From Fistulifera solaris (lineage: Eukaryota > Bacillariophyta > Bacillariophyceae > Naviculales > Stauroneidaceae): a stretch of 64,000 nucleotides of DNA. Position 1 is the stretch's first letter. Each line of letters opens with the position of its first letter. Below the pieces are notes generated by a model. That model was not told the origin of the DNA and searched no databases. It saw only the letters and a program-made list of their open reading frames with translations. The stretch lies in NCBI GenBank assembly GCA_030295235.1, contig AP026142.1, positions 1-64,000 on the forward strand, in the 5' to 3' direction. This document shows positions 1 to 10,583 of the stretch, piece after piece. Made by a program: the position numbers and the translations under genes.

Positions 1-454
1 CCTAACTCCTAACCCTAACCTCCTAACCTCCTAACCCTAACCCTAACCCTAACCTCTAACCCTAACCCCTAACCTCCTAACCTCTAACCCCTAACCCTAA
101 CCCTAACCCTAACCCCAACCCTAAACCCTAACCCTAACCCTAACCCTAACCCTAACCCCAACCCTAACCCTAACCCTAACCCTAACCTCTAACCTCTAAC
201 CCTAACCCTAACCCTAACCCTAACCCTAACCTAACCCCTAACCCTAACCCCAACCCTAACCCTCAACCCTAACCCTAACCCTAACCCCAACCCCAACCCT
301 AACCCTAACCCTAACCCTAACCCTAACCCTAACCCTAACCCTAACCCTAACCCTAACCCTAACCCTAACCCTAACCCTAACCCTAACCCCTAACCCTAAC
401 CCTAACCCTAACCCTAACCCTAACCCTAACCCTAACCCTAACCCTAACCCTAAC
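1..454. repeat. Telomere, C-rich strand (CCCTAA)n
   Basis: The window opens with more than 70 near-perfect CCCTAA units, that is TTAGGG on the other strand. The C-rich strand runs 5' to 3' into the chromosome, which marks a left chromosome end. The outer ~250 bases contain variant units (CCTCTAA, CCCCTAA, CCTAA), and the inner part is more regular. The tract stops abruptly at about 454, where a subtelomeric repeat begins in mid-unit. TTAGGG telomeres are usual for stramenopiles including diatoms, so this alone does not identify the organism. Confidence 0.97.
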
Positions 455-860
455 TGCAAGGAATCGCCTTCCATAATGATTAATGATGAATCAGTTGTCC
501 ACCTCACTACAACAAAGCTCTATGATCATACCCAGCAATTCTACAAAGAGGACACCATTCACATTGGTACAACATTGATCAAAGTCTAACTCTTGATACA
601 ACATTGATCAAAGTCTGTGAAATGGATCCAAATGCACCAACTCAGAACTGCAAATGTCTTTGTTGCACAAAATAATTTTGATACTTTGATTTGCATTTCC
701 AATGAAATCTTCTTCTTTTCCTTATTTCCAACATTTCCTTCTATTCCATCTTCCTTACTCCTTTGTTACTGATTCCTACTTCCTATTTACCTAGTTCTAA
801 GTTCCTTTTCCAAGTTCCAAGTTCCATATCCCAATTTCCAAATTCCTAACCCTAACCCTT
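455..860. repeat. Subtelomeric repeat, copy 1 (left-truncated)
   Basis: This block is almost identical to 2456-2863 and, apart from a small internal duplication, to 2980-3346. It starts at TGCAAGGAATCG directly against the telomere, in the middle of the unit seen complete in copies 2 and 3, so the left part was lost or replaced by telomere. It contains a direct duplication of about 29 bp (TACAACATTGATCAAAGTCT twice) and an A/T-rich, CTTCC-rich right half. It ends in a short internal telomere tract (849-859). I see no gene in it. Confidence 0.85.
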
Positions 861-2345
861 CGGACAGTACTATATACAATCCCCATTTCCATTTAATTAT
901 TTAGTTAATTATTTATTTACCTAGTAGGACACAATTATTAGTAGTAGGTTAAGAAAAAAGAAAGACCCAAAACCTCCAAAATCACAGCTCAGCACATTTG
1001 GCATGCAAATTTTGCAGGGAATGTCAACACAATGCCATTCAGTACCCAATACGGAATGTACACACAATGTGCACCAGTACCCAATACTTCCGATTCAGCC
1101 GAAATCTTCATTGTTTCTGTCGCCTCATCCGAAATCGCCAAAGAATGCATCTCAGGCCCATTATCACCTTGTATTTTTGTCAGAAATATGCTCTCAACAA
1201 CAGAAACAAACATTTCCACATCTTTCTCAAATTTTAATCTTTCTTCATGTTTCAACATAATCAACTATTCAGCTTCTTATCACGGACTCAACTGTCAAGT
1301 CCATGGTACCATTGGAGCTTGGCATACGGAGATACAGGGGAAAATGCAACCAGCTGAAAAATGGCTCCTGACCAGACTTAACAAGGGTTCTGACAGTAAA
1401 ACTTCTTCCTTTCTATTCACAAAAATATAAGTGTCAACTTCATCATGCAATTGCTGTCAATTAAGTCCTTATTTTACATCTTTTACTTCACTTCAATGTC
1501 GGATGCCAAAGTGCTGTACCTTTTGACAGAATTTACTCATCCATGTATGCTTAATTGGCAACCAAACTCCTCCATATATCACTTTTTAGTCCGCTGATGA
1601 CACTTGTGTTTCTCAAATTCATTTGAATGACATGGAATGTGTCGGTACAATCCAAAACAGCACTCATTTGGGGTGCGTTTCGCTCATGGTGATTTTTGAG
1701 ACGCCATAACTCCCCCCAAAAATCGCTCAAAACACCCGCTTCTTTTCTCATCCTCCCTTCATGCTCACAATGTATCATATGCGCACCATTTTCAACTGAG
1801 AACGGCAATATTTCCAACTTCAAAGTGTAATTTCTTCAAGCCAACAGGCATGACGATCATGCCATTGCCATTGGTATGAAGGACAGACTGCAGAATTTTT
1901 GAACTGTTGGTGGATGTGAAGGACAGACCGTGCATGGTGACTAACAAGAAGATTTTCACCTTGAACTTTTGCAACAGAACCAAGTTTTACTACAACAAGA
2001 ATGGTCAGAAAATCAGCAATCCCTCTTTCTAGGATGATCATGTCAGTATCAAGCATCCTGCAGAGAGAACTTTTCAAGCATTGAAATTTGTGTGTTTGTT
2101 CCACGATTACCTTCGCTTCTTTCACTTGACAGATTGCTACAATGCCACGGCCCCAGTACCATAACTTTGCAACAACAAATAGAGCACATGCAAAGGTAAT
2201 AATGTTCAGTCCCAAAAAAACAAATCAGAATTCCTTGCATGAACCATTTCAACAGGCATTGGAGCAAGACCCTGCTGGTATCTTTCCTTGCAATGGCAAC
2301 CCTGCGCGCCATTACCATCAAATTCTACTTTCCACATCTAGAGCA
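861..2345. other. Subtelomeric single-copy block, no supported gene
   Basis: About 1.5 kb between subtelomeric repeat copies 1 and 2. Both strands have open frames of 60-132 codons. The minus-strand ones (about 989-1264, 1551-1823, 1820-2215) are the most protein-like, but I recognise no domain, and no start, splice site or stop set joins them. It may be an eroded gene or transposon remnant, or plain non-coding DNA. I do not call a gene here. Confidence 0.5.
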
Positions 2346-2863
2346 CCATTTTCTGGTGAGGCCCGCAGGAGAACCCTGTCCCTTGAAAAGCAACGCACCC
2401 TAGTTTGTCACGATGCCCCCGACGCTGACAATATGCCAAGCATGTTTTGGATGCACTGCAAGGAATCGCCTTCCATAATGATTAATGATGAATCAGTTGT
2501 CCACCCTCACCACAACAAAGCTCTATGATCATACCCAGCAATTCTACAAAGAGGACACCATTCACATTGGTACAACATTGATCAAAGTCTAACTCTTGAT
2601 ACAACATTGATCAAAGTCTGTGAAATGGATCCAAATGCACCAACTCAGAACTGCAAATGTCTTTGTTGCACAAAATAATTTTGATACTTTGATTTGCATT
2701 TCCAATGAAATCTTTCTTCTTTTCCTTATTTCCAACATTTCCTTCTATTCCATCTTCCTTACTCCTTTGTTACTGATTCCTACTTCCAATTTACCTAGTT
2801 CTAAGTTCCTTTTTCCAAGTTCCAAGTTCCATATCCCAATTTCCAAATTCCTAACCCTAACCC
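2346..2863. repeat. Subtelomeric repeat, copy 2 (complete unit)
   Basis: Complete unit of about 518 bp. It runs from CCATTTTCTGGTGAGGC to an internal telomere tract CCTAACCCTAACCC at about 2849-2863. It carries the same ~29-bp internal duplication as copy 1 and is followed head-to-tail by copy 3. Confidence 0.85.
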
Positions 2864-3346
2864 ATTTCCTGGTGAGGCACGCAGGAGAACCCTGTCCATT
2901 GAAAAGCAATGCACCCAAGTTTGTCACGCGATGCCCCCGACGTTGACAATTGCATCAAGCTTGTTTTGGATGCACTGCAAGGAATCGCCTTCCATAATGA
3001 CGCCTTCAGTTGTCCACCTCACTACAACAAAGCTCTATGATCATACCCAGCAATTCTACAAAGAGGACACCATTCACATTGGTACAACATTGATCAAAGT
3101 CTGTGAAATGGATCCAAATGCACCCACTCAGAACTGCAGTTGTCTTTGTTGCACAAAATAATTTTGATAGTTTGATTTGCATTTCCAATGAAATCTTCTT
3201 CTTTCCCTTATTTCCAACATTTCCTTCTATTCCATCTTCCTTACTCCCTTGTTACTGATTCCTACTTCCTATTTACCTAGTTCTAAGTTCCTTTTTCCAA
3301 GTTCCAAGTTCCATATCCCAATTTCCAAATTCCTAACCCTAACCCT
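2862..3346. repeat. Subtelomeric repeat, copy 3
   Basis: Direct repeat of copy 2, with about 5-10% differences in the left half. It has only one copy of the ~29-bp element that is doubled in copies 1 and 2, so it probably keeps the ancestral form. It also ends in an internal telomere tract (about 3331-3346). Confidence 0.85.
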
Positions 3347-3854
3347 GCTGCTGCGCGCCGAGGGATGGAGCCCCTCCGCGCCGATAGACCCACCTGGGAT
3401 GGCTCAGGTCTTTTGCTCTATTAGAGCTGCTGCTCTCCCATCTGGAGTCCATTCTTCTCTTGTGCAACCTGCCACTTGTATTCCTGGTCGCATCATTCTC
3501 ATTGCATCCTCCCCATCACCCTACATGTCTCATCAGGCTGGTTTTCGTAGTTCTAGCTTAATTTCTTCCTATAGCTGCGTTTTTTCCACCCTAACCCTAA
3601 CCCTAACCCATAAGTACAGACGCGTACGTACTGTATTCGGTTCGGTACCCGTACCGGTACGGTACCGTACCAGTACAAAGTACAAGTACCAGGTATCTTC
3701 CGTCATCGCCCTTGCACTCGCACGTCTTTTTTCCCTTTTTTTTCTTGTTTTTCTCGACGTGGCCATCGCAGCGACGAGGGATACTTTTGTTGCAACGAAA
3801 GTTAAGTTTGTCAAGGTATCAACAGCATTTTAGCGGTAATTAACATAACAAGGG
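3347..3854. other. Subtelomere-to-gene transition with internal telomere tract and GTAC-rich stretch
   Basis: Holds a fourth internal telomere tract of three and a half CCCTAA units at about 3589-3609. It is followed by a stretch (about 3623-3692) built from GTAC palindromes (GGTACCCGTACCGGTACGG and neighbours). It ends just before the pyruvate kinase start codon, so the right part should include that gene's promoter. No gene is seen in it. Confidence 0.6.
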
Positions 3855-5981
3855 ATGATTGCTAATACTGGCAGCGCACCGCGTCTTCAGGGAGGTTTTA
3901 TTACCTTGGACACGGTCAAGAACAAGGTAATACTATCGAACGAGAAGCTTTCTCGTTCCTTGCTGATCGACCGAAAGTTTTCTTGCCGGTCTATTGATTT
4001 TTGATAAGCTCTCATTGATGTTGATTTCGCTTTTTCCCTGAAGACTGATGTCAAGAATCGACGCACCAAGATCGTCTGCACGATGGGACCGGCTTCGTGG
4101 TCGAAGGAAGGCTTGGGAAAGCTCATGGACGCCGGAATGAACGTTGCCCGTTTAAACTTCTCGCACGGAGATCATGAAGCTCATGGAGCTACACTAGCTC
4201 GTCTTCGTGAAGTTGCTGCGGAAAAATCTCGTAACATTGGTGAGTGATTCTCATTGAATTCTGTCGATTGCAATTTCGATTCTCCTATTGGGTGTCTCAT
4301 TTATTTTTCTCTTTTCATTCGTTCCATCAGCGGTGCTCCTTGATACCAAGGGTCCAGAAATCCGTACAGGATTTTTCGCGGAAGGCGACAAGATTCATTT
4401 GGTGAAAGGCGAGTCAATCGTTTTGACGTCGGATTATTCGTTCAAAGGCGACGCGAAGAAGCTCGCATGCTCGTACCCTACTCTTGCCACCAGCGTTAAA
4501 CCGGGTCAGCAAATCTTGGTTGCCGATGGCTCGCTTGTTCTAACTGTTTTATCGTGCGACGAAGTACTCGGTGAAGTCAGTTGCCGAATTGAAAACAATG
4601 CCTCCATTGGTGAACGCAAGAACATGAACTTGCCTGGAGTGGTTGTCGACCTTCCAACGTTTACCGAGAAGGATGTCCACGATATTGTCGAGTTTGGTAT
4701 TCGCAAAGGCGTGGAGTTCATTGCGGCTTCGTTTATTCGAAAGGCCGAAGATGTGCGTAAGCTCCGAAAGTTGCTTGCTGACAACGGTGGCTCTCGCATC
4801 AAAAATCATCTCCAAGATAGAAAATCAGGAAGGCTTGGAGAATTATGAGGAGATTCTGGAAGAGACCGATGCTGTAATGGTGGCTCGTGGTGATTTGGGT
4901 ATGGAAATCCCGGCATGTAAAGTGTTCCTTGCGCAAAAGTACATGATTCGTGCGGCCAATATCGCCGGAAAGCCAGTCATTACCGCAACGCAAATGTTGG
5001 AGAGTATGATTACGAATCCCCGTCCAACGCGTGCCGAATGTAGCGATGTGGCGAACGCTGTTTATGATGGAACGGATGCTGTAATGCTTTCGGGAGAGAC
5101 CGGTGCGTATTGAACTGATAGTTTGGCTACCTGTAATCATTATGGCGTTTGCTCACTCCCTATTTTAAACAACTTCAATCTACTATCGTCGCAGCCAACA
5201 GCCCGCACTTTGAAGCTGCAGTGACGGTTATGTCACGCACCTGTTGCGAAGCCGAAGGTAGCCGAAATTACAATTTGCTACATCAGTCGATCCGCAATAC
5301 GATTGTCATGAAGTACGGAAAGTTGACGGTAGGAGAATCGATTGCCAGCAGTGCGGTGAAAACCAGTATCGATGTTGGTGCTAAAGTGATTATCGTGTTA
5401 AGTGACTCGGGGAAAATGGCTGGCTACGTTGCTAAATTCCGTCCCTCCATTCCGGTCTTGATGGTGACGGCAAACTTGGTGGCAGCGCGTCAAGCAAGTG
5501 GTTTGTTGTTGGGTATGCACACGATTTTGGTCGATACCTTGCAAAAGACGGACACGTTGCTGGATCGAACTTTTGCATGAGCTCACTCATGCTGGTCTTT
5601 CTGAGGGCGATACAGTTTGTATTATGGCCGGTCGTATGACTCAAATGAAGGAACAATTGCAGGTCTTTACGGTCGGTGCGAAAGATATGCATTCTTCTCA
5701 CGGTCACATTGTAAGTTGCAATAGACATGTCGCGCGTTTCTGTTTGAAAACGTTTTTTCTCACTTTCGTCGATTGTTTCGTCGAAGCAACATGGAGGTGG
5801 ATTCTTCTTTTCTCGCGGCCTTTTGCTTTCGTACTCGGCTTAATTATGAACGAATGCCTTTTTCATTATTATAGTAAAGTTTTTCGAGCTGAAATATGTC
5901 AAGGGTAGTCGTCTTCTGTCGTATAAACATAGGAATGTCATGATATTCGTCGAACTACCAGGAAGTGCCTCTAGCCTCTAG
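3855..5981 (+). CDS. Pyruvate kinase, five exons, with single-base breaks
   Basis: Converts PEP and ADP to pyruvate and ATP, the last step of glycolysis. Exons read 3855-3926, 4044-4239, 4331-5102, 5195-5710 and about 5875-5981, with GT-AG introns of 91-164 nt. Visible motifs are [48 protein letters not shown], the catalytic-lysine block [23 protein letters not shown] and the signature [18 protein letters not shown] with MLSGETA. No targeting peptide is visible before FITL, so it is probably cytosolic. The frame slips by one base in the A5 run at 4801-4805, again near 5565-5570, and the last splice junction needs one more base to read [14 protein letters not shown]. With these undone the product is about 553 residues, normal for eukaryotic PK. 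Either assembly indels or a young subtelomeric pseudogene explains this, and I favour the former. Confidence 0.88.
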
Positions 5982-6106
5982 GTAGCTACGAAGTACAGTC
6001 TTTTCGTCGCTCGTTTTTCTCGCTTCACTTTTGGCAAATATTCATTCGATACGTATTTGCAATACGGATTATCAAACAAAACATTCATCAAACAGATAAT
6101 ATAATT

Positions 6107-7119
6107 ATGGGAGGGAAAAACGAAGCCGCAAAGAAAATCTCTCGGAATCCGGCGACTCAAAAGCCCACCGTCCAAGAAACAGCATGTCAATAAAGGATCC
6201 GATTTCAATCCTCTCTGGATTGAGCAATCAAAGTTTCTCGACAGCCTTTCTGAGTTGGAAAAGAATTACTTTTTCGACGAAAAAATGTTAACACGGAACG
6301 TCGTGCCGCACTATGGACGGAACAAGCTGACTTGGGCGAGAGATTAATACGAGATTATGCGTGGTCCACACCCGACGATCGTGCCCTGCGAGTTTTGCGC
6401 CATTTTAGTCCACTAATTGAAATAGGTTGTGGATCGAATGCTTACTGGTGTCGTATGATGACACAAGCTGGTGTGGATGTAATCGGTTTCGACAAGGATC
6501 CGAAGCAAGGTGGGAAAATAACGGTAAACCAGAAAGGGAGTAGAACGTTGCATGCCGGAAGTGGCGACGGCCACTCTTTCAGAGTGCAAAAGGTGGCCCG
6601 GAAGTGTTGCAAAACCCGAAATATGCCAAGCGTACATTATTCTTGTGTTATCCAGACGAAAATGTGCTCGAGACGGACGGAAATATTGATGACGGCGGAC
6701 AAACCAAGTCACTCGGTGCTGCCTGCTTAGAACAGTTTCAAGGTGATACGATTATTCATGTTGGCGAATTGTTTTCCGATTCATCTCTGTCAATAGATCA
6801 GGCGCCTTGGGGAAGATCTTCGAGTTCTGAATTTCAACAGTTGCTAGCTTCCGACTATCATTGCCTGCTACACATGCGTTTGCCAAATTGGTTGCACACT
6901 CGAGATAGTATTTCCGTCTGGCGTCGTTCCAGGACGTGTTCGCTTGTTTTTGCGGCGGAAGAAGACGACGAAGACGACGAGGACGAGGAATATCATTATC
7001 GCCATATCCCTCCGGAAGAAATGTTGCCCGTCGACCGAGCTGCTCCGTGCCTAGCACATCTGTTGAGGGGACCAACACACAAACCGGAGCAATCAAACGA
7101 CTATTCAAGTCCGTGGTAG
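6107..7119 (+). CDS. SAM-dependent methyltransferase-like protein (unknown substrate), with single-base breaks
   Basis: The centre has a class I methyltransferase core: LIEIGCGSNAYWCRMM is motif I (SAM-binding) and VDVIGFDKD is motif II. A conserved RTLFLCYPDE block and an acidic run (EEDDEDDEDEE) come near the end. ATG at 6107 is the best start. The reading frame changes three times by one base (G run near 6110, A6 run near 6280, and G pair near 6590). Undoing these gives exactly 338 codons including the stop. The N-terminus is basic (KPQRKSLGIRRLKSPPSKK). Substrate and partners cannot be told from the sequence. The same class of homopolymer indel occurs in the neighbouring genes. Confidence 0.6.
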
Positions 7120-7181
7120 CTACTTAGCGCACGTGAATCGCGAACTAAAGGACGTTTTTCTCTTATAATTAAGAAGGAAAT

Positions 7182-7640
7182 TTATTTGTAATGAGGTACT
7201 TCAGCAGGTCCAGCCGTCGGTGCTAAATCGAGTTTGATACCCGTCGGTCTCAATTTAGCCTGTAGAAAGTTATCTCCATTCGATCCGCAAAAGTCTTTAC
7301 CAGGTGCTGGTTTGAAAGTGCTTGATTCGTTGACAGTGACTTCCTTTCTTATGCTACCATCACCACGCGATGTGTACGTTGTTTTCGTGGTCTTCGTCCA
7401 CGTTCTTTCACTCTACTGGAAGCGGTGGTATCGGTGGGAGCTCCTGAGGCATGATTGAAGGAATAATCAACCTTCAAATGAGATGAAATGATCCTCTAAT
7501 ACTTTCTTTTGATCGAACTATTGTTGAATTTCTGTTCTTCGGTGTTGGTTGTGTCTTGAAAGATCGAAAGAGTCATTATAACTCCCAACAGAATCAGGTC
7601 GCACTGGTTCCAACAAAGGCTCGGCTAATATTTACTGCAT
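7182..7640 (-). CDS. C-terminal part of an unrecognised minus-strand gene, broken frame
   Basis: The minus strand ends in a protein-like frame with the C-terminus LRPTGIKLDLAPTAGPAEVP followed by HYK and a stop at 7184-7182. Upstream it reads GDGSIRKEVTVNESSTFKPA and, after a one-base slip in an A run near 7385, SGAPTDTTASSRVKERGRRP. Further upstream, fragments such as PLLEPVRPDSVGSYNDSFDL also look coding but lie in other frames. At least two or three breaks or unrecognised introns separate these pieces, so the start is not defined. No domain is recognised. It could be a real gene carrying indel errors or a decaying gene. It converges with the methyltransferase-like gene. Confidence 0.35.
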
Positions 7641-8278
7641 GTTTTCCGCAGATGTAGTTCACAATATATGGGAGGCAAACATCTTATGTGACCAGATAGA
7701 TCTGGATTGGAAGCTTTTCCTTTCATAAACTGAAAGTTGATTGTTATTTCTCTGGTAATTAGAATGAATAGAATGCCTTCAATCGATACAGGGATTGAGA
7801 GTCGAAAATCGCGTCGTCACGCCTACTCTTTCTGAAATAGTATGAGGCTTCTGCAAACTTCTATCCGTATTCCGTATTAACTGAATCGTTCGCTGCCACA
7901 ATCATCTTTGAAATCAAAGATACCGGGTACCAGTAGATTCATAGTTCATAGGCAAGAAGAATGATGTGAGAATCGGTCTTGATTCGACGCGAGAGTGATT
8001 GCTTTGGGCTTCGGGTTTAAAATATCATTCTGACGTTGGTATCAAAACGGTATTCACACTTAATAAAGTACTTGATTTTATCATAACCGGATAAGCAGTT
8101 GACGCGCAGACATTGCCGGCAAAGTCTACAAATGCGCCGCTAAGTCGTCTTCATACTTTGTAACAAGCAAAACAACAAACAACGGCGCGAGCGAATTGAA
8201 GATAGCTGTTCGACTGTAGAAGAGGACTGGTCGCTATTATTGTTATAAAGTTCTTATCATAGCACAAAACGGCAACAA
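7641..8278. other. Intergenic or upstream part of the minus-strand gene
   Basis: About 640 bases. Short minus-strand stretches read like protein (for example EASYYFRKSRRDDAIFDSQS near 7790-7860), and they may be 5' exons of the broken gene to the left. I cannot define exon ends. The right edge should hold the promoter of the ankyrin/armadillo gene at 8279. Confidence 0.35.
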
Positions 8279-10316
8279 ATGGGCTGCAATGCGAGTAAAC
8301 AAGCGACGGGCGGTAACATTGCTACAGACGAAAGAGCAACAACAAACAGCAACAATGATAAAGCGACAGCCCTTTCTCCTGCATCAAACAGTAAAGCAAA
8401 AAGTCCTCGCAATAATCAATCGAATCCAATCACTAGCAGTTTAAGAAGAAACAAGAGTCAAGACGATGGAAAGATTTATCAGTTACTTTTAAATGCGCAA
8501 CAAAAATCCAGCCGAAGCCAAGACAATATTACCCAACAATGTTTCCATCACATCGACAAATGCATCTTATCGGTATCCTTCGCATCATGCGACTCCGCTG
8601 CATGTTGCGGTGAAATTACTCGACTCCACAGCTACCAATGTTCCGGCTATTATCAAGAGTCTTTTGAAAGCGTTTCCCAATGCGATATTTACCAAGGACG
8701 ATCGAGGCAATATCCCCATATATTATGTATTGACATCGCAATCGGGGCGATGGGAAGCACGGGCTATTGTGCTCGATCTACTGGTAGGAACGGATCAGAC
8801 TAGTTTTACCACCGAGTACCTACAACGCAACAATCTCAAATTTGGAAAAGAAAATGAGTGGTCGGCCCTGTACAAGGCGATTCATTCGCTTTCGGATGAT
8901 TTTGATGGAGCAGGGCCGACCGTTTTATACATACAGACATTGCTAGCGGCTTGCAATGATACCAGCTCCGTTGTTGCGAAAGGGAATGCGAGCGATGGAG
9001 ACAAGCCATTGAGTCTGCTGTACCGTCGCTTTACTCGACAATTTGATTTGGCCGAAAAATTCTTTTCCGGGGACAACAGTCGACCCGAAGTTGTAGAGCA
9101 TCGTCAAAAGTACAAAACGGCAGCAGGGAATACGTGGAAGATTATTGAGTCTCTGTTACAGGATGGATTGGAGGCGGATCATCAAGAAGACGACGACGAA
9201 GCCCCTTTCCGGACAGTTCACTGTGCCGTGCAAGTAGAAACACCACCGGATCTATTGCGCTATATTGTAGAGACCAACGCGGACGACTTGGGCATGGCGG
9301 ATCATACGGGGCGATTGCCGCTGCACTATGCTGCAATCTCTAAACCACCTGGCGATAAGAGTCGATATCCCGCGTTTTATACCAAGTATGTCGTTGACGA
9401 ACTGCTCTACAAGTACCCTGAGGCGGCATCTTTCAAAGACAATGACGGCAACTATCCGCTGACTTTGGCCGTCCGTAGTGGTAAGCATTGGATTGGTGGT
9501 GGATTAAAGTCGTTATACGAGGCCTATCCCGAGGCGCTGGAACAAATCAATTTAGACACACACGATGCCTTGCGAAACGCGTTGAGTCTAGAGGAATCTA
9601 CCGGAGTGACACCCAAAGACTATAAAAACTCAGATATCATTCAAGATGAGCACCACGATGCTATCATGCTGGTCCAGCAAAAGAACGTTGAAGTTTCGGA
9701 AGTTGTCACTAGCCTGTGGGCTCACGAAGAAGATCCTGGAGTTCAAATGTTGGGTTGCATGGCATTGTCTCGGATGATCGAGAACGCTGACGGCAATCCG
9801 AGTCAAATACTCCGGATAGCCATGTCAGCTGTACCAGCAGTTGTCAATGCGATGAAGGCGCATGGGAACGAGCAAATAGTTCAAGAAAAAGCTTGTGCAA
9901 CTTTGCAAGGCCTTGCGGTCTGTGATGGTCGTCGTGAAGTGTCGTTTGTTGCAAGCGGTGCGGTCGCTGCAATAGTGGGGGCGATGCAGGCTCATGTAAG
10001 CGATCCTGCTGTTCAAGAACAAGGATGCGGAGCCCTTTCCCAGATAATGAAATACGGTGGTGACGACCGAGCAACAATCGTTGCTAGTGTGAGTGGTTTA
10101 ACTGCGATTGTGAATGCCATGGCTGCACATCGTGGAATTGTGGCTGTCCAGCGAAATGCCTGCATCGCCTTGAAAGAAATGACCGAATTTCCGCACGCTA
10201 ACCTTCCCGATTTACCAAGATCCCATTTGGAACCGTTGTTGGAATCGGCTCGTCGTCAATTTCCTGATGAATGTGAACCAGTGGCAAAAATACTTGAGTT
10301 GCGACTTTCTCAATAA
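8279..10316 (+). CDS. N-myristoylated ankyrin-repeat / armadillo-like repeat protein
   Basis: The protein starts MGCNASK, a strong N-myristoylation signal (Gly2, Ser6) with a palmitoylatable Cys3, so it is probably held on the inner face of a membrane. A Ser/Asn/Gln-rich linker follows. Next come ankyrin-type repeats (TPLHVAVKLLD, HTGRLPLHYAAISKP, DNDGNYPLTLAVRSG). From about residue 460 there are three or four armadillo/HEAT-like helical repeats of about 45 residues (VPAVVNAMKAH, VAAIVGAMQAH, LTAIVNAMAAH). The frame slips once, by one extra A in the A5 run near 8500. Without it the gene is exactly 679 codons. Such proteins usually act as protein-binding scaffolds; the partner is unknown. This architecture is common in diatom genomes. 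Confidence 0.8.
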
Positions 10317-10583
10317 ATTCAAACGTCAATCCCGATATTATGTGTTAGTATGATGTATTAGAGGCAAGTATTATATGCAACGAATGATTTCAATACGCAT
10401 TTTGTAATTCTAGAAGATCACTACGAGTCAGAGCCTTTTACTCATGACTGATATTGAGTCGTATAGTGGAGGAAGAACTTTTGTGTCATAGTAATCGGAT
10501 GGGATTTTTTCTTTGTGCGGTGCAACCAGGAAACGATCACATTCATTATTATTTCAATCCCAATACAAAGGGTAAGAATAATT

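Noticed and set aside
256-507. Open frame of repeated Gly-Leu and Arg-Val in the telomere
   Set aside because: It is only a translation of TTAGGG repeats; there is no gene.
989-2215. Transposase or gene on the minus strand of the subtelomeric block
   Set aside because: Three protein-like frames exist but no domain, terminal repeats or workable splice sites were found.
3855-5981. Pyruvate kinase as a clear pseudogene
   Set aside because: Three breaks would suit one, but all are single bases of the same type seen in most genes of the window, and catalytic blocks are intact in the shifted frames.
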